A stretch of 62,904 nt of DNA from Pilasporangium apinafurcum (Eukaryota > Oomycota > Peronosporomycetes > Pythiales > Pythiaceae), in the NCBI GenBank assembly GCA_001600495.1, contig BCKE01000001.1, positions 993,744 to 1,056,647 on the forward strand, in the 5' to 3' direction. Positions 43,421 through 53,888 of this stretch are shown here, piece after piece. A program made the translations under genes and the position numbers. Below the pieces are notes generated by a model. It did no database searches. It saw only the letters and a program-made list of their open reading frames with translations, and was not told where the DNA came from. Each line of letters begins with the position of its first letter. Position 1 is the stretch's first letter.

Positions 43421-45010
43421 TATGGTGAAGTCCTCGGCTTGAGGACCACAGAACAATTTGATACACTTGTCACAAAATGTGTCAATTTCTAAATGTAACT
43501 GTGTTTCTATTTCTAAAAAATGTAGTAAAAGTCAAATTTGATATTGCTTCAAGTAAGAGAGAAGTGATGTTACGATTATGATCATTCATCTCACGAACGC
43601 TATCGAATATAAACCACTGTCGCATCTTGACGAGCGATAGCAAACGGAGAACAATCATTTAATGTTATTCCTTTGGTATAGTATTCGACATTATGGCTTA
43701 GATTGATACAGTTGTTTCCAAAACAATTGCGCAGTTTTGATAGCTGTTCCGACTCAGGTGCATTGACACTCTTTTATAATTCGCGCACTTCTAGATCAAT
43801 GTTGCAATGGATGAATATATTTATTGAAAGAGTTTTATTTTCGAGCAGAAAAACAGTGAATTTCGAATGAAAACCCAGACGGGGATGAACATTATTACCA
43901 AGGATATCGATAATGTCACCGTAGGATTTACGTCCTGGCAGTAGGGTGACATTCTCGGTGCCCTTTGTAACAACTGAATGCCAGTAGTTAAATTCAATAA
44001 TTGATGTCTTTAAATTGATCCGATACTCTTATAACGAGAGGTCTATCTAGAAACTATTGCTTGTCAAGCACAATTGGCTGGCCACATATTAGCTTTCGGG
44101 TAGTTCATTCCAATCCGTGCAACAGCCTCTCTCATGTGCTCCAGAGCTCGAGAGCAACTGCTCGACGGAAACGGTCGCTTGTAGAATATTGATGCATGTG
44201 CTGCTTGTCTATTGATCACGACATGTGTTGCTGACTTGAAGCCTGACTGTAGTCGAACACCGTTTATGTCCCCAATAATGAATAATTAGCCAACTCGCCA
44301 CATGTTCTTTCATGGAAGCACTTTGATCACTACACCAACGACTCCTGGGGCTAGCAGATGCTTTACGCTATTTTGGGCTCAACATAATGGCTGCTTGATT
44401 GATACAAATGAATCACTTTAAATGACTTTCTACAAATGGATAACGAATGCAAATCTTTTCAACTAGACGCCACCGAAGACCATCACCATGCAGGCAGGCA
44501 AAGTGAAGGGACCCTTTTAGTTAGTTATTCGACTTTTTTGAGAAAATTTTGTAGGAACAAAAGGAGAGTTGACCTATCCAACTCTTTAATAGACATTAAC
44601 ATTGAATCAATCTGATACCCAATGTCGCCTCTCCTGGACAACTCTGCCTCACGACATGAGCCAATTGCATCACCTCCCCTCTTCTCCATATACACCATTT
44701 ACGCCAAGTGGGACAATTTGACGCCATCATCCCCTCTAAATGGTGCAAAAAACACCCATGTACCACTAAAACTGGTACACAATTGTCAATTGTACCATTA
44801 ATAATGGTACAGTTGTCGCAGATCGGCCCAGAAAAAGGCAATTGCTCGTCCTTCACTGTACTTTCTCTACGAAATGGGGACTTCATGGAGATGAGCAACG
44901 GCGACCTCTTCCTTTTCCTTCCAAGAACACAAGTGAATTGGACCGCAGACGTCTCCACTTCTCGATTTCTCTATTCCAGCCATCTACACACACAGACCAC
45001 CTGAACAATA
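43421..45010. other. 1.6-kb intergenic stretch
   Basis: No gene recognised. It contains the GTACC-type palindromes at 44759-44817 and the presumed promoter of the small GPI-type gene at 45011. Confidence 0.45.
44759..44817. promoter_or_regulatory. Cluster of TGTACCA/TGGTACA inverted motifs
   Basis: Two adjacent inverted pairs: TGTACCAC...CTGGTACA, then CAATTGTACCATTA facing TAATGGTACAGTTG (one mismatch). They lie about 200-250 bp before the ATG at 45011. They could be binding sites for a dimeric factor or simply a hairpin-forming insertion. Confidence 0.35.
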
Positions 45011-45361
45011 ATGGTGCGTTTCTTTCATTCGGTGCTTGTCTTGGCCACATTAGCGCTCGCCACAAGCTCATGCGTGTCTGCGGATGGGAGCTCCTCGGGT
45101 TCGTCCGGCACAAGCGGCACTGTTGGATCATCGTCGTCTTCTGGCGAATCGTTTGCGATTGAACCACAACCAACGCGCGCGCCTTCGCCTTCGCCCACGC
45201 CCACCACTAAAGAGGAAGTGAACAGCAACAGTGGCTCGGCGGATACGGAAGTGACAGCCCCTACGCCCACGCCATCGGATAGTGCGGCGTCTATGACGGG
45301 TGCTATGCCAACGGCCGTTGCAACCGTCACGGTTGCGATGATCTACGCTGCACTTCACTGA
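45011..45361 (+). CDS. Small Ser/Pro/Thr-rich GPI-type surface protein
   Basis: 116 residues: signal peptide MVRFFHSVLVLATLALATSS, then a body made almost only of Ser, Gly, Thr, Pro and acidic residues, then a hydrophobic tail (about 95-116) of GPI-anchor type. The segment GESFAIEPQPT resembles SESFSIEPAET in the elicitin-like protein at 36860. This protein therefore looks like the stalk and tail of that family without its cysteine domain. Probably a wall- or membrane-anchored mucin-like protein. Confidence 0.65.
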   Translation: MVRFFHSVLVLATLALATSSCVSADGSSSGSSGTSGTVGSSSSSGESFAIEPQPTRAPSPSPTPTTKEEVNSNSGSADTEVTAPTPTPSDSAASMTGAMPTAVATVTVAMIYAALH

Positions 45362-46002
45362 CCAATTGATTGATTGATTGTATGACGGACATCAATTGAT
45401 GAAGATGACGACCAACGCGGAAGAATTTTTATGAAGGACCCTTAACCGTCCAAGGCGCGTATTTGTTTTGTTACTACTACTACTCCTGACTATTAGAAAC
45501 ACCAATTTGATTGTGTTGGCTTCAATACATTTTCCTTGGCTATACCTTGTATGAGCTCGTGTGTTGTTGTTGGTGGTGTATGACGTAGAGACGACGGGTT
45601 CACTTCTTATTGTGTTGTGAAAATCGAGGTCTGCATGGTGGCACCAATGTGGACTTCGTGAAGAAGCAAGTAGACGCTTGCTAGATGCATGGAGCAATCA
45701 AGATTGTGAACAGATCGCCACTTAACCATAACTTCCAAGGTAGTCGTAAATTCCCATTCATAGTGCTTGCTTGCGGCGGAATAGGCGTCACTATAGCTGG
45801 CGATCGAACGGCTAGACTATGAATACTTTGAGGCAAAGCAATCGAATTTTCATCAATACTGGGTCATTTACTTCAAGTCCGCCATTGTGGTGGTAGTAAA
45901 TGTGATTCGTCGCTGCCCCCGAGTCTCTGCTTCTCTCTCCACCTTGCGTGCATCCACTGCTTTTGCATTTGGCACGAAGCATCAATCCCAGACACAAGGC
46001 AA
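45362..46002. other. Intergenic
   Basis: 3' flank of the small GPI-type gene. A minus-strand frame at 45812-46030 has one hydrophobic segment and could be a last piece of the membrane-protein remnant to its right; not called separately. Confidence 0.35.
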
Positions 46003-46672
46003 TCAGCAGCCGCATGTACATCGCTTGCACGTATGCTCATCGCTTATCTGTGCCATGGTTGAGTACCATGAATAGTACTCGTGTGAGATCAAAATGCATA
46101 CGCAATGATTTCCTGGTGTTGTTGCTTTAGAACTGTCGAGAGTCTGCGTTTCAAAAACAATATGTAGTTTAAGGGACGCACGAACACAAATGCCAGCCCG
46201 ACGTCTTCGACGATATTGTCGATCCCAAGAGCACCATTGAGTCTCCATAGTCATCATTTGTAGGAACGCAATGTCGGCAAAGTTGGAAATAACCATGGCA
46301 AACTCGCAAAAGATGAGCAGATCCGCTAGATATGTCAGTGATCGCAACGATTTCACTTTGACTATGCGTGTCACATCTCGACTAATTATCGCGATTTGTA
46401 TGAGAAATGTGAGCACTATACAGCCTTCAGATATGGCGTTCACGTTCTGCATGAAGCTTTCATCAGGATAGGTAAAGCCAATTTAGGCAGACAAACCACA
46501 AGAAAGTATTAAAGATCAACACTTGAATGCGTTTCTCGGGGCGACGGCTGTAGTAGATCGTTGAGAGGTACTGGGAGAGCAGAAAATTGATGAGCAGTAC
46601 GTGAGGCAGGCAAACGTACATCGAGATAATGTGAATATCATCACCAAGTTCGATTGGCAATGTGTTGATCAT
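46003..46672 (-). pseudogene. Fragmented multi-pass membrane protein
   Basis: Two adjoining minus-strand frames, 46672-46463 and 46452-46003, each contain two or more hydrophobic helices (for example VLLINFLLSQYLS and CIVLTFLIQIAIIS). They appear to be one protein broken by a frameshift near 46455, since PDESFMQNVNAISEG lies in the second frame directly after the first stops, with no room for an intron. No start with a convincing N-terminus and no recognisable family; the phrase DLLIFCEFAMVISNFADIAF suggests a receptor- or channel-like membrane protein. It may also be a multi-exon gene that I cannot resolve. Confidence 0.45.
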
Positions 46673-46912
46673 CCTTTTTTTCTCTCCAGACTGGATGTAA
46701 TAATCACTAACCCAAGCGTTAAGTTTAAACTGTTTATTTAGAGAAGGTAACTTGAGATTAAAAAGGTCTTGAGTGATATGACGTCACCAGTTGAGTCTGG
46801 ACGATATATTATGCCACTCGAAGAGATTAAATGGCTCATTTGCACTTCACGGACGCTCCATGTTTGTTGTTACAAAATTATCCTCACAATTCGATTGGAC
46901 TGATAATATTCT

Positions 46913-49048
46913 CTATTTGTTGATGGCACTCTCCTTCTGTAGTGCTTTGGCATCTCGGACAATAATGGGAAAGATCTCACTCCGTGGAAAGACCTGATCA
47001 AGCATATAAGATTTATAATTGAGCAGGACCCAATCGTAGTCTTCCTCTCGCAAAGCACTCATGAAGAGTGCCTCAAAGAACTTTTGGTTATTCGTCACTT
47101 CGGTGTGACGCTTTTCTCCCGAAATTGCCAACAATTTTTCGCCAAGACTACGGCATTTCTCGAACTCCCCTCGGTTGTTGTACCTCTCCATCACGTTCAC
47201 GACACTTCCCATCGGCAAATCTATTCTGTTATCAATTGCATAGTCAATCAGATATCTCCATTGGTCTTCCCATTGCTGCTCGAGACAAAAATCCACAAGC
47301 AAATGCATGACAAAGCTATTCCGTTCCATCATGTGTGGTACTCTTTCCCACAAATCTACGAACGTCTTGACGATTTCCTGAGGGGATTTTTGGCTATTCA
47401 CTGCACACTTGTCGATTTGAAGACATCGATTCACGACACGCCGAATTACCTGTGAGTTCGCAGGTGCCTGGCGCTGCTCCATCAATTCCAAGACTTGCGT
47501 TAACTGCGATAATGTCGGCTCACCTTTCAGCATCTCCCACAAAATTTTATTGAAACACTCGCACTCAAGTTTCTCTAACTCCATCACACTCCTGGGCTTC
47601 TGGCCCTTTCTTGATGTGGACAACTTTGTCGCTGCAGATAATGTATCGATCTGGATCCAGTATCGAATCAACTTGATCACAACATCAAACTGCTGAAATT
47701 TACAGGCCGTACGAATCGCCTGTACGAACCGCCGTTGGAAAGGTGCAATCCCGTGTTTCGCGTAGTTGCTCATGATTTCAAACGCTTCGTCGGTTCGATT
47801 CAAGTAGACACATGCATTAACTAGCGTGCTCCAGACGTTTGGGTGTAAAATGTACCCTGCGTCAGTCTCCATCCGCCTATACACATGCAGAGCGTTGTCT
47901 AATTGCTGATGTGTCCGATCAGGCGTCTTCAGATTTGCTTGCATCGCTGATTGATATGACTGGACTGGAATCATCAGCAATGGTCGGGCAGTGGTAACGA
48001 TGTCCAGAATATCGCGCGCCAAGTCACCTTCGTGCTCTTCTGCACAAGCAGTCAGCGCAATTCGAAGCATCCGAAGCGAGTCGATATATACCCGCATCTT
48101 TTCTTTATCACGAAAGAAGTCGACCACTTGTTTCTGCCTCCCAAGTCTTGACAGTGAGGTGAGATAAGTTCTGTACGCCACAGTGCGTAACTTGGTTTGC
48201 TCAACGAGCGAGCTCCACTCGTCCATCGATATAATCGACGAGGCTAATAGCGTATCCAACCGAGCGATGCGATTGTGATTATATGCTTCAAAACATTCCA
48301 TCACTTTGATTTGGTCTCCTAGTCGAGCAAATGCCACCAGCACGAGTTCAATGACGCATGACTCGCTCAGCAGCAGCATCTTTTGCCCTTCCTCTCCAGT
48401 CGATCTATCTGTAACAGTAGTCGCTACGGACCCAACCACCCACTTATTAATGCCGCCAATCTCACTGCAGATCCGCTCAAACACTTCTGTTGGCACCATC
48501 TGATACACAATGTCGCCGCTATTCCCTGCTTTCACTGACAATGGTTGCGCTGATGATTCTGATGGAGAGTGCTCCCATTGACGCACGAGACTGCCGTCTA
48601 CAACAAACGACTTTCCTTGTGCAATGACCTCCCAGATCGCTAGTAACTGCTTCACTTTCGTTTTTGTCGAGAGGAGCCGTTCAATCCGTTTCCACGCGCG
48701 ATTGCCCACAGCCACATCGGTTGCATTTGTTGATAAATTAAAATCAGGAAGCGGTGGCTCAGAGTAATTTGCTGCAGAAAGCGTAGTAAACGCTGGATCA
48801 ACAGCAGTGGCACGGTTTTCTGTTGTGTCGTGCAGGTTCAATGGAACGACTGGATGCTCGGGTTTGGCAATGGGAGGCTTGCGCTCCTCGGATTTGTCCC
48901 ACAAATCGAAGCCTAGCCACGAGAAAAACCCAGCGTTATTGGTAGGGGTATTCCATATCTCTCTGCACTGCTGTTGGTACTTGTGAACACGGAGTTGCAC
49001 CCTTCTGTGATGCGTGGGCAACGCGCGACTCCATCGCCGTAGCATCAT
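46913..49048 (-). CDS. Second PPR-like, probably mitochondrial protein
   Basis: About 711 residues from the ATG at 49046-49048. The N-terminus MMLRRWSRALPTHHRRVQLR is a good mitochondrial presequence. The interior shows PPR-type helical pairs such as WSTLVNACVYLNRTDEAFEI and YRTYLTSLSRLGRQKQVVDF. Same orientation and similar size as the gene at 41318, with a comparable start, so the two may be ancient paralogues, although sequence identity looks low by eye. Confidence 0.7.
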   Translation of the reverse strand: MMLRRWSRALPTHHRRVQLRVHKYQQQCREIWNTPTNNAGFFSWLGFDLWDKSEERKPPIAKPEHPVVPLNLHDTTENRATAVDPAFTTLSAANYSEPPLPDFNLSTNATDVAVGNRAWKRIERLLSTKTKVKQLLAIWEVIAQGKSFVVDGSLVRQWEHSPSESSAQPLSVKAGNSGDIVYQMVPTEVFERICSEIGGINKWVVGSVATTVTDRSTGEEGQKMLLLSESCVIELVLVAFARLGDQIKVMECFEAYNHNRIARLDTLLASSIISMDEWSSLVEQTKLRTVAYRTYLTSLSRLGRQKQVVDFFRDKEKMRVYIDSLRMLRIALTACAEEHEGDLARDILDIVTTARPLLMIPVQSYQSAMQANLKTPDRTHQQLDNALHVYRRMETDAGYILHPNVWSTLVNACVYLNRTDEAFEIMSNYAKHGIAPFQRRFVQAIRTACKFQQFDVVIKLIRYWIQIDTLSAATKLSTSRKGQKPRSVMELEKLECECFNKILWEMLKGEPTLSQLTQVLELMEQRQAPANSQVIRRVVNRCLQIDKCAVNSQKSPQEIVKTFVDLWERVPHMMERNSFVMHLLVDFCLEQQWEDQWRYLIDYAIDNRIDLPMGSVVNVMERYNNRGEFEKCRSLGEKLLAISGEKRHTEVTNNQKFFEALFMSALREEDYDWVLLNYKSYMLDQVFPRSEIFPIIVRDAKALQKESAINK

Positions 49049-49641
49049 CTGAAGCACGTAGACTTGGAGTGTTTGATGGACGAGAGAACTGCAATGGTAT
49101 AGTACCAAAGTGGTACACAAAACGTATTTCCTAATTTTAAAAGCATTTAGGTTTTTGCACAATAATTAGGATTTCCTTTTTTGACTATTTGCTTTTTTTG
49201 AAAAAGAAAATATTGGGATATACTATTTGGTTATTGCAATATTTCCAGGCAAATGTTTTCCCGATTTAGAAGAGGTCGATTATGTAAAGCGGATATTCAA
49301 ATCACATCGTCTCATCACTGGATAGCGACATCAGAAAGAAGTTGTGAATGTCTATCTAAACCTTTGCTATCTGTCGGCTCTAATCAAACCCGTGTACTGT
49401 CGATATCCTAATTGGTATCTCTGGAGTGAATGAGGTGATCCGTGTATTCGTGAAGATGATGTAGAGCGAGGCGATACGCGCAGTGTCCATTTGTTCCTAT
49501 ATTCTCCTGACCTTGCCTATGAATATGCTTGCTCTTCCAGCGTATTCCCGCAATATATTACATCTGACGACATCACCATCGATCGGATTCGGGGGAAAAA
49601 ATGCAGTTGCGACCCAGCTTTGGTGTGAAAAGGAAATTCCA
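49049..49641. other. Intergenic
   Basis: Upstream of the PPR-like gene; includes a GTACC-AAA-GTGGTAC inverted motif near 49102. Nothing else recognised. Confidence 0.45.
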
Positions 49642-49704
49642 TTTAACCTTTATTCCCCACTTGTACAACACGTTGTACAAGTGATGTGGGGAATAAAGAT
49701 TAAA
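49642..49704. repeat. Hairpin with CTTTATTCCCC arms (left of Fanzor1 remnant)
   Basis: Inverted repeat: outer arms CTTTATTCCCCAC / GTGGGGAATAAAG pair perfectly over 13 bases (extending outward with one mismatch), inner arms TTGTACAAC / GTTGTACAA pair perfectly, with a five-base bulge on the right side. The right arm, read from outside, begins TTTTAATCTTTATTCCCC, the same as the left end of Fanzor2 copy B. Confidence 0.85.
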
Positions 49705-50030
49705 ACTAAGATTGCCTTGAGAGTAGACTTTGGGATTCATTGGATGGAGAGACTCCTTGGTGGATGTTGCTGCGTGTGCAATCATCTTGAAAGGCCATGT
49801 TGACGATCAATCGCGTTTCCAGAAAAATTAAATTATACACCTTGGATGGAGAAAAAAGATTAAGATATATGGAGTTAGAAGCATTAAGTATACATCACAA
49901 GGTACTTCTCAGGAGTTTGAGAGTTTCTCATTTCGGTGGCATCTCTTAAATGAATCGTTTCCAGCTTCTCAATAGCGAAGTGTATTGAATTCAAGTATTT
50001 ATCACCTCACGTCCATCTATTGAGTGTCGC

Positions 50031-50273
50031 TTCAACGAAGAAATTGACGGTAAGGATCTTTATGGTGTGCGACACTGCAAAAATAGTGAATGCCATCGCA
50101 CATTGTGGGATCGTGACATCAACGTCACAATAAACACTTTGAGACTATTCATCAACCAAGTGAAGGAAAAGAGAAGACTCGAGGCGTTCACAAGGAAAAA
50201 GAATGAATTGGTACTCGAAATCAAAAACTGGGGTGATAAACGATCTCACTGCTATGATTCCGGAAATGGATGA
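50031..50273 (+). pseudogene. Fanzor1-type C-terminal fragment
   Basis: An open stretch encoding GVRHCKNSECHRTLWDRDIN, which is the second zinc knuckle (C-x4-C) plus the RuvC-III Asp motif, followed by a charged helical tail ending at TGA 50271-50273. It is the counterpart of RCNNSECRITWERDVN in the relic at 7144-8072. The rest of the nuclease is absent; upstream sequence to 49705 is not recognisable. The stop lies only five bases before a large hairpin, as expected if the element's structured 3' end follows the gene. Confidence 0.7.
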
Positions 50274-50277
50274 GTGT

Positions 50278-50339
50278 AGCCTTTATTCCCCATGTGTTCG
50301 CTACCACGCGTGGTACAGAACACCTGGGGGATAAAGGCT
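50278..50339. repeat. 31-bp-arm hairpin directly after the Fanzor1 fragment
   Basis: Two 31-base arms meet without a loop (50278-50308 and 50309-50339), differing at four positions. Outer part AGCCTTTATTCCCC / GGGGGATAAAGGCT, inner part TACCACG / CGTGGTA. It matches the 49642 hairpin in the CTTTATTCCCC part. Confidence 0.88.
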
Positions 50340-50908
50340 AAGTGTGATATTTGATAGTGATCGCAGTATTGTTAGTTATTCCTTTTATTAATAGTGCATG
50401 TTATCTGGTTCGTAGGTTCGTACTAAACTGGTCAATCACTTTACTTTATAGCTGGTAATCATGCACCCAACCTTATTCTGGCATAATACTAATCGTCATT
50501 TGAACTACTGATTTAACGAATGAAAATGTACCCAACATCCCATGAATAAGAACTACTTCCATCAAATAAATAACCTAAAACAGTATATACAGTGCTGATC
50601 GCATATAAGCCATTTTTTTGTGGATACATTGACAAAAGTGAGATCCAAATGTCTACACAAGCACACATGGATATTCCACTGGATTTTGCTGCTCTATCCA
50701 ATGGATCTGGTAAACATGTAAACGAAAACAATTCGCTTGTGCGGACAGCAAAATGATCAATATCGATTGTAGATGTCATGGGCTCGTCCACCTTTTCGAA
50801 TTCGTCTCTAATCACCAGCGATTAGAAAAACAAACCAGCAGTAGGTGATCACAAGTCATTTTGACAAGTAGCTAGCATCATACACACACACAACGCGTAA
50901 AAGAAAAC
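50340..50908. other. Intergenic, upstream of the LOR cluster
   Basis: No gene recognised; a minus-strand frame at 50513-50815 has no motif. Confidence 0.45.
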
Positions 50909-51592
50909 ATGGGCAATGGCGTCTCGAGACTCACTGAGCACGATCTTATGCTTGTCCCACAATCACCTATTGTTGCCGCCATCGATCCGCGCTTTTGCGT
51001 TGCAACATCCATCACATTGGAGTTGAAAGCGGGTGCGATTTCGTCAATGAACGGTGGCGATTTCCGCGTGCGAAATGCCGTAACCAACGACGTCGTATTT
51101 GAGGTGAGAGGAAAGGAACTTACGGCGCGCCGTAAGCGAACGATGCTGGACAAATACGGTGTCGCGATTGTCAACACGAAAGACGCGTTTTTCACAGAGA
51201 AATGCAAACGTCACGTTTACGCTGGTTCCGAACGTGGTCAAACTTCGTACGAATTGTTCACAATCGTCGCCGAACGCCATTCAGGGTCCGGGGTAGAGCT
51301 CAAGTTTGAGTTTCTCGACCGGTTGAGCGGTCAGCCGTGCATGATGGGAGTTGAAGGTGATTGGGATCAGAAACGCGCGATTCTATGGGTGGATGTCGGT
51401 AAAAGTGGCAACCGCGCGACCGTGGGCAGAGTGTCACTACCTTATACGGAGAGTGTGGACTCGGGCCGGTATCGATACCACGTGGAAATCGCTGCTGGCA
51501 TGGACTTGGCCGTAATGGTGCTACTCTGTATGGCGCTAGACGATGCCGTGAAGGATCACAAGGAAAGGAACTCTGACCTTGACTGGTTGTAA
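50909..51592 (+). CDS. LURP-one-related (LOR) protein 1, predicted myristoylated
   Basis: 227 residues, single exon. It belongs to the LOR/DUF567 family (tubby-C-terminal-like beta barrel wrapped around a central helix). Recognisable stretches: FRVRNAVTNDVVFEVRG (strand pair), RRKRTMLDKYGVAIVN, then ELFTIVAE, FEFLDRLSG, VEGDWDQKRAILWVDVG and the C-terminal helix IAAGMDLAVMVLLCMALDD. The start MGNGVS fits the N-myristoylation pattern (Gly2, Ser6), so membrane attachment is likely. First member of a cluster with 52417 and 53199. Plant LURP1 is linked to basal defence; tubby-like folds bind phosphoinositides. What it does in oomycetes is not known to me. Confidence 0.85.
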   Translation: MGNGVSRLTEHDLMLVPQSPIVAAIDPRFCVATSITLELKAGAISSMNGGDFRVRNAVTNDVVFEVRGKELTARRKRTMLDKYGVAIVNTKDAFFTEKCKRHVYAGSERGQTSYELFTIVAERHSGSGVELKFEFLDRLSGQPCMMGVEGDWDQKRAILWVDVGKSGNRATVGRVSLPYTESVDSGRYRYHVEIAAGMDLAVMVLLCMALDDAVKDHKERNSDLDWL

Positions 51593-52416
51593 GCTGTTTA
51601 AACAATTCATGTTAATGCATTATTTTCATTTGCTTTTAAAAATTGTATCTAAGCGGTAGTCTAGCTTGATGCAAAACCCACCAGACTGATGCAATGACGA
51701 TTGCCAAAGAATCCTGGATTTTAGATAGGACCTCATTGAACAACGCACATGGTTGTATCTCCATCGGCTAACGAAGCATAGCCGTCAAAGTACCCAAAAA
51801 GACAGGACTAAGAGGTTTCGTGGATCTTATCTCCTTTATCGCAATTTCTGCACCGTGAATGCATTCATTTGTAGCTGCAGGCAGTGACTAAGCTATCCGG
51901 ATTAATTCCTAAGATTGGATCCCAAGTCTCGATTCAACCAAACAAATCTTATAGCAGACGATGACTGCTGCACGTGACCATGAAATAAATTATTCAGAAA
52001 ACACTTTCTAGGTGCTAGCAGGTATATGCTGTATTTCAAGAGGTGTGAGCATCTTTATGCGACTAAAATAGATTCTCTTTTTATTAACGTAAGATAGTGG
52101 GTCTATACGGAGATTCACCATGGAAGAAGTGGTAGAAGCCCTCTCCTTTCAAAGGGATTTTGGATACTGCACCTCTTTTGTCCCCTGACAATGCGAGTGA
52201 ATCAGATCTTTTAGACATAAATCCATGAGCAACAAAGAAAATCATGTTACTTTGCGCAGGGCAAGGCCAAAACTCCATCTCCGGAGGTACACTTGATTGC
52301 CGAAGGTTGTAGATGTAACGCGTTTAACGAGAGGCGAAAGATTCAAGAGGTTTCACAATTCATTCTACCAAGTTGCAACAAGCAGCACAAAACATCAATA
52401 CGTCAACAAACCAAGA
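51593..52416. other. Intergenic between LOR1 and LOR2
   Basis: Contains the LOR2 upstream region. The LOR2 frame is open upstream of its ATG to 52297 but lacks features there. No other gene recognised. Confidence 0.45.
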
Positions 52417-53076
52417 ATGGGCAACGAAAGCTCGACATTGACCCCTCAAGACTTTATACTTGTGCCACAATTACCAGATGTCGCTGCCATCGACGCGAAG
52501 TTCTGTGCAAAGACTACCGTCAGACTTGACATGAAAACTCATGTCAATTCGGCGTGGAACAACGGCAAATTCGACGTGCGCAATGTGCTGACAAACGAAA
52601 CGATGTTTCAGCTCAAAGGCAATCCGTTATCGATCAGGGATAGGAAAACACTGCTAGACTATCAGGGCGTGGCGATCGCCAACACGGAAAATTCAGTGTT
52701 CTCAAGAGATATTAAATGTCGCGTCTACCCAGGCACGAGCGTTTACGATGAGCTCTTCACGATCTTCGCTGCCTGTCACACGTTTTCCGGAACAGAGCTC
52801 GAATTTAACTTTGTTAATCGTGCGAATAAGCAACCGTGTCGAATGGGTGTCGCCGGTGATTGGAGAGGGAAACACGCGGTTCTGTGGTTGGATGTGGGAA
52901 GACGTGGTCGTCGTACAGTTGTTGGGAGAGTATCCCTACCACCGACAGAGACTACAATATTTGATCGCTACCATTATCATCTGGAGATCGCCCCCGGCAT
53001 GGATATGGCAATCATGATTCTGCTCTGTGTGGCATTAGATGAAGCGGTACATGAGCACCGTGATAGAATGTTCTAG
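52417..53076 (+). CDS. LURP-one-related (LOR) protein 2, predicted myristoylated
   Basis: 219 residues from the ATG at 52417, chosen because MGNESS repeats the myristoylation-type start of LOR1 and alignment begins there. Same core: FDVRNVLTNETMFQLKG, RDRKTLLDYQGVAIAN, ELFTIFAACH, FNFVNRANK, VAGDWRGKHAVLWLDVG and IAPGMDMAIMILLCVALDEA. Direct tandem paralogue of LOR1; convergent with LOR3, with a 122-bp gap. Confidence 0.85.
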   Translation: MGNESSTLTPQDFILVPQLPDVAAIDAKFCAKTTVRLDMKTHVNSAWNNGKFDVRNVLTNETMFQLKGNPLSIRDRKTLLDYQGVAIANTENSVFSRDIKCRVYPGTSVYDELFTIFAACHTFSGTELEFNFVNRANKQPCRMGVAGDWRGKHAVLWLDVGRRGRRTVVGRVSLPPTETTIFDRYHYHLEIAPGMDMAIMILLCVALDEAVHEHRDRMF

Positions 53077-53198
53077 GATTTTTGCTTTATATATTGAACA
53101 AAGAATAGATGAACGCATGTCATTGCTTTAAACGGATCCCAATCACTCACAAAGCACGCTAATCCATGCAATAAAATAGCTTTACGTTAAGACATTTG

Positions 53199-53888
53199 CT
53201 AGTCCACTAGCGCTTCCACTCCATCCAGTGCCATGCACACGACCACCATCAGCGCCATATCCATTCCCGGTGCAATATCCAGGTGGTAATGAGTCAAATC
53301 GTTGTACAGGAGACCTCCTTTTTCATTCTGTGGTTGGTAGACTCGTGCCACAGGTACTCGTCGTCCAGTCATCCCCACGTCAATGTAAAAGAGCGCGTCT
53401 TTGTACCGCCAGTTGCCTTCCACATCCACATGGCACAATTTGCCTGAGGCACAGTCGGTAAACTCCAGTTGTAGGTCGATGGCGTACATCCCTGTGCTAC
53501 TAGCGCTGTGAATGGTGAACAACTCGGCCTCGGGTGAGACGTCTTTCCCTCGATAGACTTGGCATTGTACTCTATGTTTTGTATTGACAATTGCCATGCC
53601 GTTTGAATCGACCAGCGTTCTCTTGGCGCGCAGTGACAGTGGATTGCCTTGGAATTGGAAGATTCGTTCTTGTGTTTCGACATCACGAATTTGGAAATTG
53701 TGGCCAAAAACCGAAACGAGGTGACAGTTCATGTGCAGCGTTCGTATGACAGCAGAATGATTGCAATGCACGACGTCGATGGCAGCAATCGATGGGTTTA
53801 GATGGACGAGACGGGTGTTGTTGCTGCGGCACTGCTGTGGTACAAACATCTTGGATAGTGATGCGACACGACGAGGTTGGTTTTCCAT
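53199..53888 (-). CDS. LURP-one-related (LOR) protein 3
   Basis: 229 residues from the ATG at 53886-53888. The LOR core is intact: FQIRDVETQERIFQFQG, RAKRTLVDSNGMAIVN, ELFTIHSASS, VEGNWRYKDALFYIDVG and IAPGMDMALMVVVCMALDG. Unlike LOR1 and LOR2 it starts MENQPRR and has no myristoylation motif, so its location is likely different. It has an extra N-terminal segment rich in Arg and Ser. Confidence 0.83.
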   Translation of the reverse strand: MENQPRRVASLSKMFVPQQCRSNNTRLVHLNPSIAAIDVVHCNHSAVIRTLHMNCHLVSVFGHNFQIRDVETQERIFQFQGNPLSLRAKRTLVDSNGMAIVNTKHRVQCQVYRGKDVSPEAELFTIHSASSTGMYAIDLQLEFTDCASGKLCHVDVEGNWRYKDALFYIDVGMTGRRVPVARVYQPQNEKGGLLYNDLTHYHLDIAPGMDMALMVVVCMALDGVEALVD

